Position numbers and translations under genes: made by a program
The notes under the pieces: model-generated
The model's database searches: none
The model's input: the letters and a program-made list of their open reading frames with translations, nothing else
What the model was told of the DNA's origin: nothing
Source of the DNA: Gemmata massiliana
GTDB lineage: Bacteria; Planctomycetota; Planctomycetia; Gemmatales; Gemmataceae
Length of the DNA: 64,000 nt
Direction of reading: 5' to 3'
Assembly (NCBI GenBank): GCA_000531095.1
Contig: HG799462.1
Span: 355,743-419,742 of the forward strand
Shown here: positions 18,220-28,198 of the stretch, piece after piece
Layout of the letters: the number at the start of each line of letters is the position of its first letter
How positions within the stretch are numbered: the stretch's first letter is position 1

Positions 18220-20336
18220 ATGAGTTCGCGCCGGAACCCCCCGCTCAATTCCCGCCGGTTCGTGCCCCGCGTGGAGGGCTTGGAAGACCGCACGGTCCCG
18301 TCCGGCAACGTGCAAATTGCAGTCGCTGGCGGAACGCTCTTCGTGGCCGGTGACGATCAAGGCAACAAGATTTGGATCGCGGGCAACGGCCGCGAGGGGG
18401 CCACGGTCCGCGCGCTCGACGCGACGACCACGATCAACGGGCAAACCGGCCCCATCTCGCTGGGGGGCATCAGGAACGACCTCTGCGTCCGGATGTACGG
18501 GGGCGACGACCAACTGCTCGTCACGGGCATTCGCAACCGGGGCGCGCTCGATGTTGATATGGGCGCCGGGAACGACACCCTGGGCGTTTCCGACGCGGGC
18601 CAGCGGGGGCGACGGTCCTGCGCGCCGGGGACGGCAACGACAACGTGATCCTCAACGGGTCGATCTTCCGCAAGTACCTGTTTCTCGACACCGGCGCCGG
18701 CGACGACTCCGTGACGGCCTCGCGCATCGGGGTCATCAACTTCGGATTGATGAACCCGTCGGGGAATGACTTCTTCGATCGGCAGAACTCCACCATCACG
18801 CGCCCGGTCACGGTCGGCACGGTCACCGCCGGTGCCCGCCCGTCCGTAACCGATACGGACGGCCCGACGGTCCTCATCACGACCACGCTCACGTCTCCGG
18901 CCACCGCGAACCCGCTCACGTACACGGTCACCTTCGACGAGGACGTGACCGGGTTCGATGAGGCGGATCTGATCGTCACCAACGGTACGGTCGCGTCGGT
19001 AACGGCCCGGGACGCGCGCACGTACACGGTTCAGGTTACTCCCACCAGCGCCGGGGTCGTCACCGTGACGGTCGATGCCAACGGCGCGGTCGATGCGGCT
19101 GGCAACGGGAACCTGGCATCGAACACGGTGGTACTCACGTTCAACAGCAGTACCGACACCACGGCCCCGGCGGCCCCGACGTTCGATCTCGCCGCCGCGT
19201 CCGACAGCGGGACGGTGGGCGACCTCCGCACCGACGCGAGCTCCGTCACCCTTACGGGCCGGGCCGAAGCGGGCGCGACCGTTCGCCTGTACCAAACTAC
19301 GGTCCCGGGTACGCCGGGGGCCGGCTCTCCGATGGCGGAGGTGACGGCCGCGGTGGACGGAACGTTCAGCTTCACCAACGTCGCGCTCAACATCGGTCCC
19401 AACAGTTTCACCGTTCGCGCCGTGGACAGTGCGGGCAACAGCGGTTCGACGTTCACGCAGACGTTCACGCGCAACACCGCGCCGACCGTCGCCTCGGCTA
19501 TTACCAATCAGAATTTGGCCGTCGGGGCACAGGATCTGGTGTTCAACCTCACCAACACGTTCGTGGACGCGGAGCGGGTCGTCCGCATGATGACCACGTA
19601 CCCGAACGGCCAGACCGGGGTGATCGACATCAACCTGTTCGCGAACTTGGCGCCCGCGACCGTGGCGAATTTCCTGTCGTACAACTACGACGGCACCATC
19701 TTCCATCGACTGGAATCCAATTTCGTCCTCCAGACTGGCGGGTTTACATTCAACGACAGCGGAACGACCACGGCCACGGCGTTCCCGCCGATCACTGCGT
19801 CCGCGCCCGTTGTCAACGAGCCGGGGATCTCGAATACGCGCGGCACGGTCGCGATGGCTAAGGTCGGCGGTAACCCCAACAGCGCGACCAATCAGTTCTT
19901 CTTCAACTTGGGTGATAACTCGACCAATCTCGACACGCAAAACGGTGGCTTCACGGTATTCGGGCAGGTCATGCACGGCGGTCAACAAGTGGTGGATGCC
20001 ATCTCCGGTCTACCGGTTTTCCGGAGCCTTGATGCCCCGGGTGCGGGGAGCGAACCCTCACCGTTCCCGGTTCGGAGCGGTGCGGACACGAGCAACTTCC
20101 CGGCCAACATCAACGCGAGCGACATCGCGACCGTCACCACCGTGCGCGAACTGGCCGCGGTCGATCGGATGGCCTTCGGAGCCACGAGTTCCGCTACGGG
20201 CGTCGCGACGGTGAGCGTCACGAACGGCCAACTTACGGTCCACGCGGTGGCGAGCGGCACGACGACGATCACCGTGACCGCGACCGACCTCGACGGCTCG
20301 GTTACCCAAACTCAATTCACGGTGACCGTGCCCTAA
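18220..20336 (+). CDS. secreted repeat protein with cyclophilin-type PPIase domain (one frameshift)
   Basis: The N-terminus has the planctomycete surface-protein signature (RRFVPRVEGLEDRTVPS). A Gly/Asp-rich beta region (about 20-160) and Ig-like or cadherin-like blocks (about 210-420) follow. Next comes a peptidyl-prolyl isomerase domain of cyclophilin type (about 440-600: VDINLFANLAPATVANFL in part, IFHRL, GTVAMAKVGGNPNSATNQFFF in part, FTVFGQV) and a Big-2-like C-terminal segment. The frame breaks at the G5 run 18605-18609; one added G joins 18220-18648 to 18645-20336. A likely role is folding or assembly at the cell surface (inference). A terminator follows at 20364. Confidence 0.85.
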
Positions 20337-20363
20337 TCTGTGACCGGCTTTGCGAGTCGATCG

Positions 20364-20393
20364 AGCCCGTACCGTTCCGCGGTGCGGGCTTTT
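20364..20393 (+). terminator. intrinsic terminator
   Basis: The stem 20364-20374 pairs with 20380-20390 (one mismatch) and is followed by TTTT, 30 bases after the cyclophilin-domain gene. A second weak hairpin, GCCCCGA/TCGGGGC, follows at 20407-20435. Confidence 0.7.
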
Positions 20394-20450
20394 GCCATTC
20401 TTGAATGCCCCGACTTCGTTGCGTTGACTCGGGGCGTTGATCGCTAACAG

Positions 20451-20834
20451 TTACTCCCGGTAAAAGCGCGCACCAAACACGACCCGGAGGACCGCGCCGG
20501 ATGCGGCTACAAGAAATAACGCACCGCCTGTAAGAATCGCTCGGAATAGTTTGGCTTGCTGTCCGCTTTCCAGACCGAAAATTTCACGGACTGAACTCGT
20601 CGCAAGGCTCGTGCTCAGAGCGACAACAACGGCCAAAATTACGAATGCCCAACCAAGTCCAGTTAATCGCGACGGTTGCGAGCCGGCGCGCTTGCGATCT
20701 TCGGCTCGGGGAGCTGCACGGCGCCACGCCGGGACTTCCACTTCGCGCCCGCACGGGCACTGCACAGTAAGCCCTGCTTGTGACGAATCGGCTGTGACCG
20801 TTTGCCCGCACCCGCAGGGAATCTGGACGTTCAT
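20451..20834 (-). CDS. zinc-ribbon membrane protein
   Basis: About 127 residues from the ATG at 20834. The N-terminal CGCGQ and CPCGR pairs form a small zinc-ribbon-like knuckle, then comes a basic linker, then two hydrophobic helices (about 58-78 and 98-120). This architecture is common among planctomycete hypothetical proteins. The function is unknown. It is convergent with the surface-protein gene. Confidence 0.75.
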   Translation of the reverse strand: MNVQIPCGCGQTVTADSSQAGLTVQCPCGREVEVPAWRRAAPRAEDRKRAGSQPSRLTGLGWAFVILAVVVALSTSLATSSVREIFGLESGQQAKLFRAILTGGALFLVAASGAVLRVVFGARFYRE

Positions 20835-21022
20835 TGCGGACCGCCTCACGATCGAAGTCGCCGACCCGTGCGAACGACTTATGCGCTCGCAGAAACGAAT
20901 CACGGGTCGGACATTGTGCCGCACATACTACCGCTTCCCCGGTAAGAGATCGAGTTCCAATACTCGGGAGGAGAACTTGGAGGCACGCGCGGAATTTCTC
21001 TCCCGCGCTTCGGTGAATAGCG

Positions 21023-22798
21023 TCACGGGCTCGCGGACCATCCGGGCAGGTCGAACGCGACCATCACCGTGGCGTTGCGCAGGTACAGTCGCCCGCGGGC
21101 GATGATCGGGTGGTTCCAGGTTTTCCCCTTCACCGCGTCGATCTTCCACAGTTCCTCGAACTCGTCCGGCTTGGCCGCGACGCACGCCAGTTGGCCCGTT
21201 TCGGACACCACGAGCAGGTTGTCCCCGACCAGGAGCACCTGACCGGCCCCGTACTGGCCCTCTTTCCACGCACGCGACCCGTCCGCCAGTTTGAGGCACA
21301 CCAGCGCGCCGCTGTCGAGGCCGTACAGGTATTCGCCCACCCGCACCACGTCGTTGAATTTCGGCGTGAACCTGGACGTTTTCCACACTTCCGACGCGGA
21401 CCAGTTCGACCCGCTGTTTTCCACCTTCACGCACCGCGTGCCGATTCCGACGTTCCCGCCGCCGATCACGATCCGCCCGTCCGCGAGTACGAGCGGCTGG
21501 ACCGTGGTCGGTTCGTTTTGGGCCGTTACCCAGTCGTATTTCCACAGTTCTCGGCCGGTTTCCGGGTCGTGACCGAACAGTCCCGCACCGTTGAAGATGA
21601 GCACCTGGGACACACCCGCAATCGTCGCCGGGTGCGGGGACGAATACCCTTCCGTTCCCCGGGTCTCGACTTCCCATTGCGTTGCACCGGTCGCGGCATC
21701 AAGGGCGACGAGGCGCGGGCCGGTTTTGGACGACGGGTTGATGAAGACCCGGTTACCGGTCACGAGCGGCGAGGCCGCGTACCCGAACGTTGGCTTCGTG
21801 ACCCCGAACCGCTCGGCCAGGCTCACGACCCAGACCGGTTCACCGTCGGTCGCGCGGAGACACATGATTGTGCCGCTCGCGGTGGCCGCGAACACGCGCC
21901 CGTTCGCGCACGTCGGTGTGGCCCGCGGGCCGATCCCGCTCGGCCCGTCGGAGTGCTTGCCCGGTTCCCCGCGTGCCCAGACCTCGTCGCCGGTGTCGGC
22001 CTGGTAACACACAACGGATTCGGAATCGCCCCGCTGTTCCTGCGTGTAAATGAACGCCCCGGCCGCGCTGAACGACGACCAGGCCGGACCCACGGGTTCC
22101 TTCCGCCAGCGCTCGCGCGGTGCGGACCCGTTCCACCCGTGTGCCGCAACCGCTGCCACCACGCCGTCGCGGTGCGCGCCGCGGAACCCGGGCCAGTCGA
22201 GCGGTGATTCGGGGATCAGCTCGGCGATCGGACCGGTCGGGACCACCGTGGCGCGGCTCGCCAGTTGTTCGGCCGCTCTCTCGGCAACGGATGGCACCCA
22301 CCGGTAGGAGGTGTCCATGTCGAACTTCCCCGACACCCCATCGAGTCGGAGCGCCAACCACGGCGATAAGGCAGTAAGTGCGATCAGTCCGGCCGTCGGC
22401 CACGAGCGAACCACGGGCACTGCTGCGAGTGCCAGCCCCGTAATTGCAGCGGTTAGAGGAACGCCCCAAATGGCCGCGAACAGGCGCATTGTTGAGTGCG
22501 CGACGAGAACTGAGACTCCCACACTCGCGCCCACCGCTACCACGCCGAGAACGCGCCGGCGGAACCGACCGTCGCCGCGTGCCACCCACCACAGCGCGAA
22601 CCCCAGTAGAGCCAAGATCGGTCCGAGCATGACCGACATCATCATCGCTTGCGACGGGATGGTGCCGGAATCGTCCCGCCCCGCGAGCCACCCGAACCCG
22701 TATGCGCCCGCACCGAAGATGGTCGCTACCACCAGCGCCCGCCGCCACCGAGACGGGGCCGGTGCGGGATCGGGTGACAGGAGGGTTGATTCGGTCAT
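21023..22798 (-). CDS. membrane-anchored PQQ-like beta-propeller protein
   Basis: A 591-residue protein. The N-terminal third has about four to five hydrophobic helices (residues about 18-150). The C-terminal part is a beta-propeller with repeated PQQ/BamB-type blades, for example VVCYQADTGDEVW, MCLRATDGEPVWV, LVALDAATGATQWE and YDWV. Planctomycete genomes carry many such outer-membrane-assembly or quinoprotein-like propellers. No PQQ-dehydrogenase catalytic residues are evident, so a scaffold or sensor role is more likely. It is divergent from the MarR gene, with a 108-base shared upstream region. Confidence 0.82.
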   Translation of the reverse strand: MTESTLLSPDPAPAPSRWRRALVVATIFGAGAYGFGWLAGRDDSGTIPSQAMMMSVMLGPILALLGFALWWVARGDGRFRRRVLGVVAVGASVGVSVLVAHSTMRLFAAIWGVPLTAAITGLALAAVPVVRSWPTAGLIALTALSPWLALRLDGVSGKFDMDTSYRWVPSVAERAAEQLASRATVVPTGPIAELIPESPLDWPGFRGAHRDGVVAAVAAHGWNGSAPRERWRKEPVGPAWSSFSAAGAFIYTQEQRGDSESVVCYQADTGDEVWARGEPGKHSDGPSGIGPRATPTCANGRVFAATASGTIMCLRATDGEPVWVVSLAERFGVTKPTFGYAASPLVTGNRVFINPSSKTGPRLVALDAATGATQWEVETRGTEGYSSPHPATIAGVSQVLIFNGAGLFGHDPETGRELWKYDWVTAQNEPTTVQPLVLADGRIVIGGGNVGIGTRCVKVENSGSNWSASEVWKTSRFTPKFNDVVRVGEYLYGLDSGALVCLKLADGSRAWKEGQYGAGQVLLVGDNLLVVSETGQLACVAAKPDEFEELWKIDAVKGKTWNHPIIARGRLYLRNATVMVAFDLPGWSASP

Positions 22799-22906
22799 AG
22801 CTCCCTCATTGGCATTGAGTTCGGGCGACGGGGTGCAACAATGTGACAGCGAACGATCTGCGATCGGATTCGATTCTGTAATTACGGATATTGTATAGGT
22901 TCAGCA

Positions 22907-23410
22907 ATGTCAAGTGAGACTGCGCCGTCTCCCGATGGCGCACTGCGATTGGCTCATGCGTTCGCTAATTTCGGCCCCGCTTACTTCAAGTGGGTCCAGA
23001 GTCAATTCGCTGCGTGCGGCGTCAGCTTTGCGCGCATGCGCTTGCTCGCGGTGCTCCACAAGTTGGGGCCGCAAATCATGAGTAGCCTGAGCGACGAACT
23101 CGGGGTCACAGCGCGCAACGTGACGGCACTGGTTGATGCGCTGGAGGGGGACGGGCTCGTTCGCCGGGTACCGCACGCGACCGACCGACGCGCGACCGTG
23201 GTCGAACTGACGGAGGCCGGCGCCCGACACGGGTGCATGATGGCGGACGGCTCGCACCTGGAAATGATCGCGGCCCTGTTCCGTGATTTGACGGAAGAAG
23301 AACAGGGCCAAATGCTATCCATCGTCACGAAGCTTCAGGGCTTACTCGCCCGGCGCGGCTTCACGAACGGTCCCGGGGGGCCGCCCCCGGCCGAAGGCGC
23401 GGGCGCGTGA
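22907..23410 (+). CDS. MarR-family transcriptional regulator
   Basis: A 167-residue winged-helix regulator. The recognition helix region (LSDELGVTARNVTALVDALEGDGLV, in part) and the wing (RRVPHATDRRATVVELTEAG, in part) match MarR proteins. The C-terminus is Gly/Pro-rich. It is transcribed divergently from the PQQ-propeller gene, which is the natural candidate target (inference). No ligand can be deduced. Confidence 0.9.
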   Translation: MSSETAPSPDGALRLAHAFANFGPAYFKWVQSQFAACGVSFARMRLLAVLHKLGPQIMSSLSDELGVTARNVTALVDALEGDGLVRRVPHATDRRATVVELTEAGARHGCMMADGSHLEMIAALFRDLTEEEQGQMLSIVTKLQGLLARRGFTNGPGGPPPAEGAGA

Positions 23411-23419
23411 CGACTGGCT

Positions 23420-25326
23420 CTATGGGGCCGGTTTGCGCATGCGCTCTTCGATCGCGGTGGTTGCGCCGAGGGCACGGGTCCGCACCACGGTGTCATTTGT
23501 CGCCGTTGCGTAGGCCCGCAGTTCGCCCATCGACTCGGTACCACCAACGGTTTCCAGAATGTCGATCGCGGTCAGCCGCGTGGCTTGATCGTCGGACCGC
23601 TTCAGGAGCGCGAGGGCCGCCTGTTCCGCCGGCGGGCCACCGATGTTTTTGAGCACGGTTTTCGCCATGTGCGTTTCTTCGCTCGACCGCCCGATGAGCG
23701 ATTGGGCCGCGCGCGCGGACTCCGCGTCCTTCCAGCGTGGCAGCAGTTCCAGCGCGTTTACACGCTCCTCCTGAGTCGGCGCCCGGAGCGCCGCAAGGCA
23801 CAGTTCGCGGGTGACGGCCGCGTTCGGGTCCGCGTCCCACCGAAAGAGCGCGGCCAGCGCGCCGGTCCGCACGTCTATGAACTGGTGTTGGCACAGGGAT
23901 TTCAGTTCGGTCGCCAGTTCGTCGCGGTCCTTGGCGTCCGCCGATCGGATCGGGTCGGTTTTCGTAAGGATTTCAAGGAGTTTGATGAGCGACTTGTAGT
24001 CGCGCTGGTCCCGGAACGTTCGCAGTTGCGCGAGTTTCGATTCCGCGACCGGTTCCGGCGGGGGCGGTGGGGTTTTCTTGGCGAGGAGCGGTTGCGTGAG
24101 GTTCGCGAGAGCGGGGACGGCCGCGGACAGTCCCGCGAGCACGGCCCCGGTGAGCACGAACCGGAGTGGGCGAAGTCGCGCGTATTTGTGCTGCGTCAGG
24201 TAGAAGAGTGTTACGGGTGGAATTGCGCACAACAGGCCGCGTTGCGGGTCACGTGCGTGCGTCATGCGAACGATCCACACGTACCCAATAAGAATCTGCG
24301 TCGCGCCGATTGCGAGTGCCGCCCAGCGCAGGTCCGCGTCACCGAACAGCGCGACCAGCACGCACGCGACTCCGGCGCCGGTCAGGAGCATCCACGCGGC
24401 TGTGGACGGTCGCAGGTCGCGCCGCGGGGCGGGCGGCGGGCGCATTCGGCTGCTGAGCGCGGCCGTGAGCGCGACCGTGATATCGACCTGTGTTTGCAAC
24501 TGAACCGGTTCGGCGATCGTGACGCGCGGGGGACGGGCGTAGCTTCACGCGCGACCGGCGGCGGGGTTCGCTCTGGAACGCGCGGAGCCGGTGTTGGTGC
24601 GGGCACGGGCAGGTCGCGAACTAGTTGAGACGGGATAGTCGCGGTTGCAACCGCACTCACCGATTCCGGCTCGGGTTTCTGCGCCGCGACCGGTTCGGTC
24701 CACGGTTCGCGCTCGATGGGATGCGTGACGCGCGGCGCGATGGGTTCCGGCGTGATCGGTTCCGGGGCGAACACGATCGGCGTGGGGGCCAGTGGTTCGG
24801 TGCGAGTCACTTCCGGCTCGCGCTCGACGTTCACGCGAATCGGTTCGGGAACGTGAACCTCGGGCGCCGACACGAACGGTTCGCTCGGTTCCTCAATCGG
24901 GTCGGCATCTCTCGTCAACTCTAATGCCGCTTCGGGCGCTTGCACGAACGGCTCACTCGGTTCCTCTGCGACGGGGGCGGGAGTGGCCGACTCTACCACC
25001 GACTCGACTTCCGTCTCTGTGATCTCGTTTTCGTGAATGCGGAGCGGAGGAGGCGTGTCAACGACCGCCACTGGTTCGACATTCGTTTCTGCGATCTCGA
25101 ATGGAACCGCGGGGAGTTCGATTTCGGAAATTGATGTGGGGCGCACGTCTACCGGAATCGCGGCCGCGGGCGGGTTCAGTAGCTCGCCCGTTTCTGATAA
25201 CCACAGGGTGGGATCGGCGGGGATCTGGTGCGGTTTCAGGCACGCTTTGCACACGCTCGACTGACCGATCCGGCGCTCGTGGGCGACCGTCAGTGCGGCG
25301 CAGTGCGGGCAGCGGTACCGAATCAT
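23420..25326 (-). CDS. zinc-ribbon, HEAT-repeat membrane protein (one frameshift)
   Basis: The start ATG at 25326 is followed by a CPHC...CKAC zinc ribbon, a long Pro/Glu-rich low-complexity linker, two to three transmembrane helices (in the part encoded by about 24130-24420) and a C-terminal HEAT-like region (GALAALFRWDADPNAAV and RLTAIDILETVGG segments). The open frames 24382-25353 and 23420-24499 overlap and are joined by adding one base to the homopolymer at 24528-24532, which restores VPPRVTIAEPVQ. The first frame's short out-of-frame tail is Arg/Ser-rich, as expected past a shift. Function unknown. A nearly abutting convergent MarR gene ends at 23410. Confidence 0.78.
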
Positions 25327-25460
25327 CGACAACTCCGGGCGGGCGCACAGCACAATCGTCAGTCGGGCGTTCGTGAGAGAACTACCCTAGCTTATGCTCT
25401 GGCCCGGAGTACCACAACTCGAACGAAAACTCGTCTCCAAATCGCTCATCATCTCGCGTC

Positions 25461-26021
25461 TCAATCGCCGTGTAACCGGCGGAGTCGCGGGGACAGGCGC
25501 AGAATCCACTGCACGCGCTCGAACTGGTCGAGCCACTCTTGAACGGCCGCTTGTTGAACCGGGTCCGTGCCCTTCACGAAACCGGTCGCGCAACCCTCTC
25601 CGGTAAGTTGTGACACCAGTTGTCGGTAGCGCGCGAGCGTGCGTTCGCCGTACCGGGCTACCTCGTGACCGTCTTCCGAAAAGAACACCGCGACCGGCAC
25701 GCGGTTCCCGCCGTTAATTTGGAGCGCGGCTTGTACGTCGGCGTGTTCGTCGCGGTCGAGATACCGCGTTACCACAACGGGAGCGGCTTCCGCGATACGC
25801 TCGAAAATGGGACATTGTGACGAACAATCCCCGCACCACGCCCCGGCGAGCACGAGCACGTTCGTGCGCCGCGTGAACGCGCGGAGCAGTTTCTGCTGGT
25901 CGTCGGTGAGCGTGGTTTGCGCGGTCGCGGACTGCCACCGGGCGCGGTGGGCGTCGGTGCCGTATTTCGCGAGGAACTCCGCGAGCGGTAACCCGGCCTC
26001 GAACTTGGAAAAGAGGTTCAT
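25461..26021 (-). CDS. thioredoxin-family protein with WCGDC active site
   Basis: About 186 residues. The redox motif AWCGDCSSQC gives C63 and C66 plus an extra C70; the usual Pro in WCGPC is replaced by Asp, as in a subgroup of bacillithiol- or arsenic-related thioredoxin-like proteins. The cis-Pro is present (NRVPVAVFF). No signal peptide from the ATG at 26021, so it is probably cytosolic. The substrate is unknown. Confidence 0.85.
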   Translation of the reverse strand: MNLFSKFEAGLPLAEFLAKYGTDAHRARWQSATAQTTLTDDQQKLLRAFTRRTNVLVLAGAWCGDCSSQCPIFERIAEAAPVVVTRYLDRDEHADVQAALQINGGNRVPVAVFFSEDGHEVARYGERTLARYRQLVSQLTGEGCATGFVKGTDPVQQAAVQEWLDQFERVQWILRLSPRLRRLHGD

Positions 26022-26148
26022 TGGTGCTCGTCCCGTCTCGGTTTCAAACAAGGCTATTGAGGGATACCGCACTACTTGCCGTCGTCTTTTAGCAACTCCG
26101 GTTCACGGCCTCTTGTTGGAGGTAAGCGATCCAGAGCGGAAGTGGGCG

Positions 26149-26831
26149 CTACTCCTTGCCCAACACGAGATCGACGACCCAGCACCCGCGCACGTGCGGC
26201 CCCGGACCGCGGCAGTGGTTCAGCACATCGGCGCTGTCACATCCCGCGTCTTGAAGCGCGTCAGCAAGGATCGGCATCGCAGAGAAGTCGCGAGCCTCGT
26301 ACATCTGGGACGCGAGCGCCACCGCGGTGGAAGTGCGCCAGGAATGGGAGAAGGCGACGGGGCGGAACGGGTTCCCAACCACCTCGCGCAGTCGAATCGC
26401 TTGACGACACGTCCACGCGGGTCCGTCCGGTGGTGCCGTGCGGTACTCGGGCTGTGTTGATACCCGGCGCTGGTTGTACGCTTCGGCCGTGACCAGCGCA
26501 ATTGCATCGAGCCAAGTCACCGCTCCGATCCCCACCAATCGCTCAACAACGTCATTCACGTTCCAGGGATTCCCCCTACCCGTTCCAGTGGATCGAAATC
26601 GACAGGGCCAAGGGGCAACGTCGAGGGGTGCCGCCCATTTTCCTGAACCCATCGAACGAAGTTGTCGAACGGCTCCCGGAGGTGAAACAGGAGCAATTCA
26701 CGCACGCGCCCGGACTCGGCAAACGTGGCCGCGAACGCCGACGAGCGCCGGCTCGGGTGCCGGAACTCGCAAGCGAGCGCGATGAGCATCCGCTCCGAGT
26801 CTTCGCACGCCAGCCACTCCGCTTCAGTCAT
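26149..26831 (-). CDS. Gemmata-type hypothetical protein (MTEAEW family), frameshifted
   Basis: The N-terminal frame (26556-26831, MTEAEWLACEDSERML) and the C-terminal frame (ends 26149, HCRGPGPHVRGCWVVDLVLGKE in part) are the two ends of a protein family common in Gemmata genomes. Adding one base to the C5 run at 26572-26576 joins them into one product of about 227 residues. Without that correction, a GTG at 26559 overlapping the first stop could start the second half by translational coupling. No function is known; the family often neighbours other accessory genes. Confidence 0.7.
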
Positions 26832-26887
26832 CGGTCGCTCCCAAGAACCGCTCCCAGCATGACCGATCCCCGGCCACGGTGCGCGTC

Positions 26888-26950
26888 CTATTGCAATTGG
26901 CGAGCTTGCGCTTCAGCCTCTTCGATGTGGATACTTCCGAGATCACTCAT
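26888..26950 (-). CDS. 20-codon coupled micro-ORF
   Basis: ATGAGTGA overlaps the stop of the upstream gene (26943-27797). The 20-residue product (MSDLGSIHIEEAEAQARQLQ) is helical and acidic, and ends at TAG. It could be a coupled small protein or the surviving start of a truncated gene. Weak call. Confidence 0.3.
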   Translation of the reverse strand: MSDLGSIHIEEAEAQARQLQ

Positions 26951-27797
26951 CGTCGTCTTTTAGCAACTCCGGCTTCCCGAACTGGCTGAGGTCCACGCTC
27001 CCGCGCAGTTCGCTCTCGGCGAGCTTGATGCGCAGTTCCAGTTCGCGGAGCTTTGTTTGGATCAGTTCCAGTTTTGTTGTTGCGTCGTCGCGAACGCGGT
27101 AACGCGGCACTTCGGGGTAACCCAATTGACGCTGAAGGGCCGCGAACAGGTACAGCGGATCGCGCGTGCGGCTCGCCTTCGCGATCTTACCCTCTTTCTC
27201 GCCAAAGATTGGAGTGAGAGGTGGCTCGAACGTCGGGTTCCGCCGGCGCTCTTCGATCACGTAGAGGTCGGACCGCAGGTACACGAGGTCGCAGAAATCG
27301 ATCTCGCCGACCTGTTTCCGCAAGTGGTCGAAGTAGCCGCGCCAGTTGGCGTCGTAGAACGGGTCGAGTGCGAGTGCTTCGAGGCCGTCGAGGTAGCCGA
27401 GCCGGTTCCGGGCGATCGTCTCGAACTGGTAGACGAACAGCCCCGCCTTCGTGGGCTTCTCCGCCCGGTACGCGGCCTCGCGCTCCAGAATGAGGAACGC
27501 GGTGGGCATCGGGAGCCGAGACTTCTCGTTCTCGGCCTGGCGCACGACGAACGCCTGGAACGCGGTGAAGTAGTGCGGCAGCTTTGCGAACCCGTTCGCG
27601 ACCAACCCCGTGTGCTTCAATTCCGACGCGACGAACTGCACTGCGAATGGCAATCGCGTGCTGGACAGTAGCTCTTCACCGACCCGCAGGAACACGTCTT
27701 GCGCGGGCTGGTTGTCCGCGATCCGCTCGCGCACGGTGCGGAACAGGTACGCTTGTTCGATGTACTCTTCGCGGTCGAGGATGGTCGCGGTGCTCAT
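26943..27797 (-). CDS. conserved hypothetical protein
   Basis: A 284-residue soluble, mostly alpha-helical protein rich in aromatic residues, with no signal peptide or membrane helix. The middle (about 85-230) is a compact helical domain. The last 45 residues (TKLELIQTKLRELELRIK, in part) form a predicted coiled coil, and the tail is acidic (KDDDE). No family is recognised. It has the same orientation as the downstream micro-ORF and the MTEAEW gene. Confidence 0.75.
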   Translation of the reverse strand: MSTATILDREEYIEQAYLFRTVRERIADNQPAQDVFLRVGEELLSSTRLPFAVQFVASELKHTGLVANGFAKLPHYFTAFQAFVVRQAENEKSRLPMPTAFLILEREAAYRAEKPTKAGLFVYQFETIARNRLGYLDGLEALALDPFYDANWRGYFDHLRKQVGEIDFCDLVYLRSDLYVIEERRRNPTFEPPLTPIFGEKEGKIAKASRTRDPLYLFAALQRQLGYPEVPRYRVRDDATTKLELIQTKLRELELRIKLAESELRGSVDLSQFGKPELLKDDDE

Positions 27798-27811
27798 GGT
27801 TTTTAGTGTAC

Positions 27812-27937
27812 CCGAAAACCTACCCCAACCCCTCCCTGAAGAGAAGGGGCTTTCGAGGAGTTGCTGTCTGATAACGTCGCTCCGGGCGCGGTGATTTCGC
27901 GCTGGACGCTTCCCTCTCAGTGAGGGGTGGGGTAGTT
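27812..27937. repeat. MITE-like element with imperfect terminal inverted repeats
   Basis: The left end CTACCCCAACCCCTCCCTGA and right end TCAGTGAGGGGTGGGGTAG are imperfect inverted repeats about 125 bases apart. The interior has no gene. The rest of this 400-base gap (to 28198) shows nothing further. Confidence 0.5.
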
Positions 27938-28198
27938 GGCCTTCATCCCGCGCTCAATTTCTCTCAATTTGGTGGGAATAGCACGTCTCGCCGGATTGCT
28001 CCGGTGGTGCCGCTTGCGAGTTTCGGACCGGTTGGCGTTTTTGTGCTGGTCCCGCGGGTTCCGGGTGACAGAAGGTTGGGGCGATCCGCGTAAGCCGCCT
28101 GTTGCAGTACCGCTCCGTCGCGCACATTTCTCATAACGCGGTCCCGTTCGCGGGTCGGCGTCTCCCATGATTTGCACCGTGACAAGAGCACGCAGCCA

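Noticed and set aside
18357..19988. 543-codon minus-strand frame opposite the surface PPIase gene
   Set aside because: Arg/Gly/Asp-rich translation typical of antisense GC-rich DNA; the plus strand encodes recognisable domains.
26149..26652. Two separate genes (26149-26559 and 26556-26831) with translational coupling
   Set aside because: A one-base homopolymer correction yields one continuous product matching both ends of a Gemmata family, and similar errors occur elsewhere in the window.
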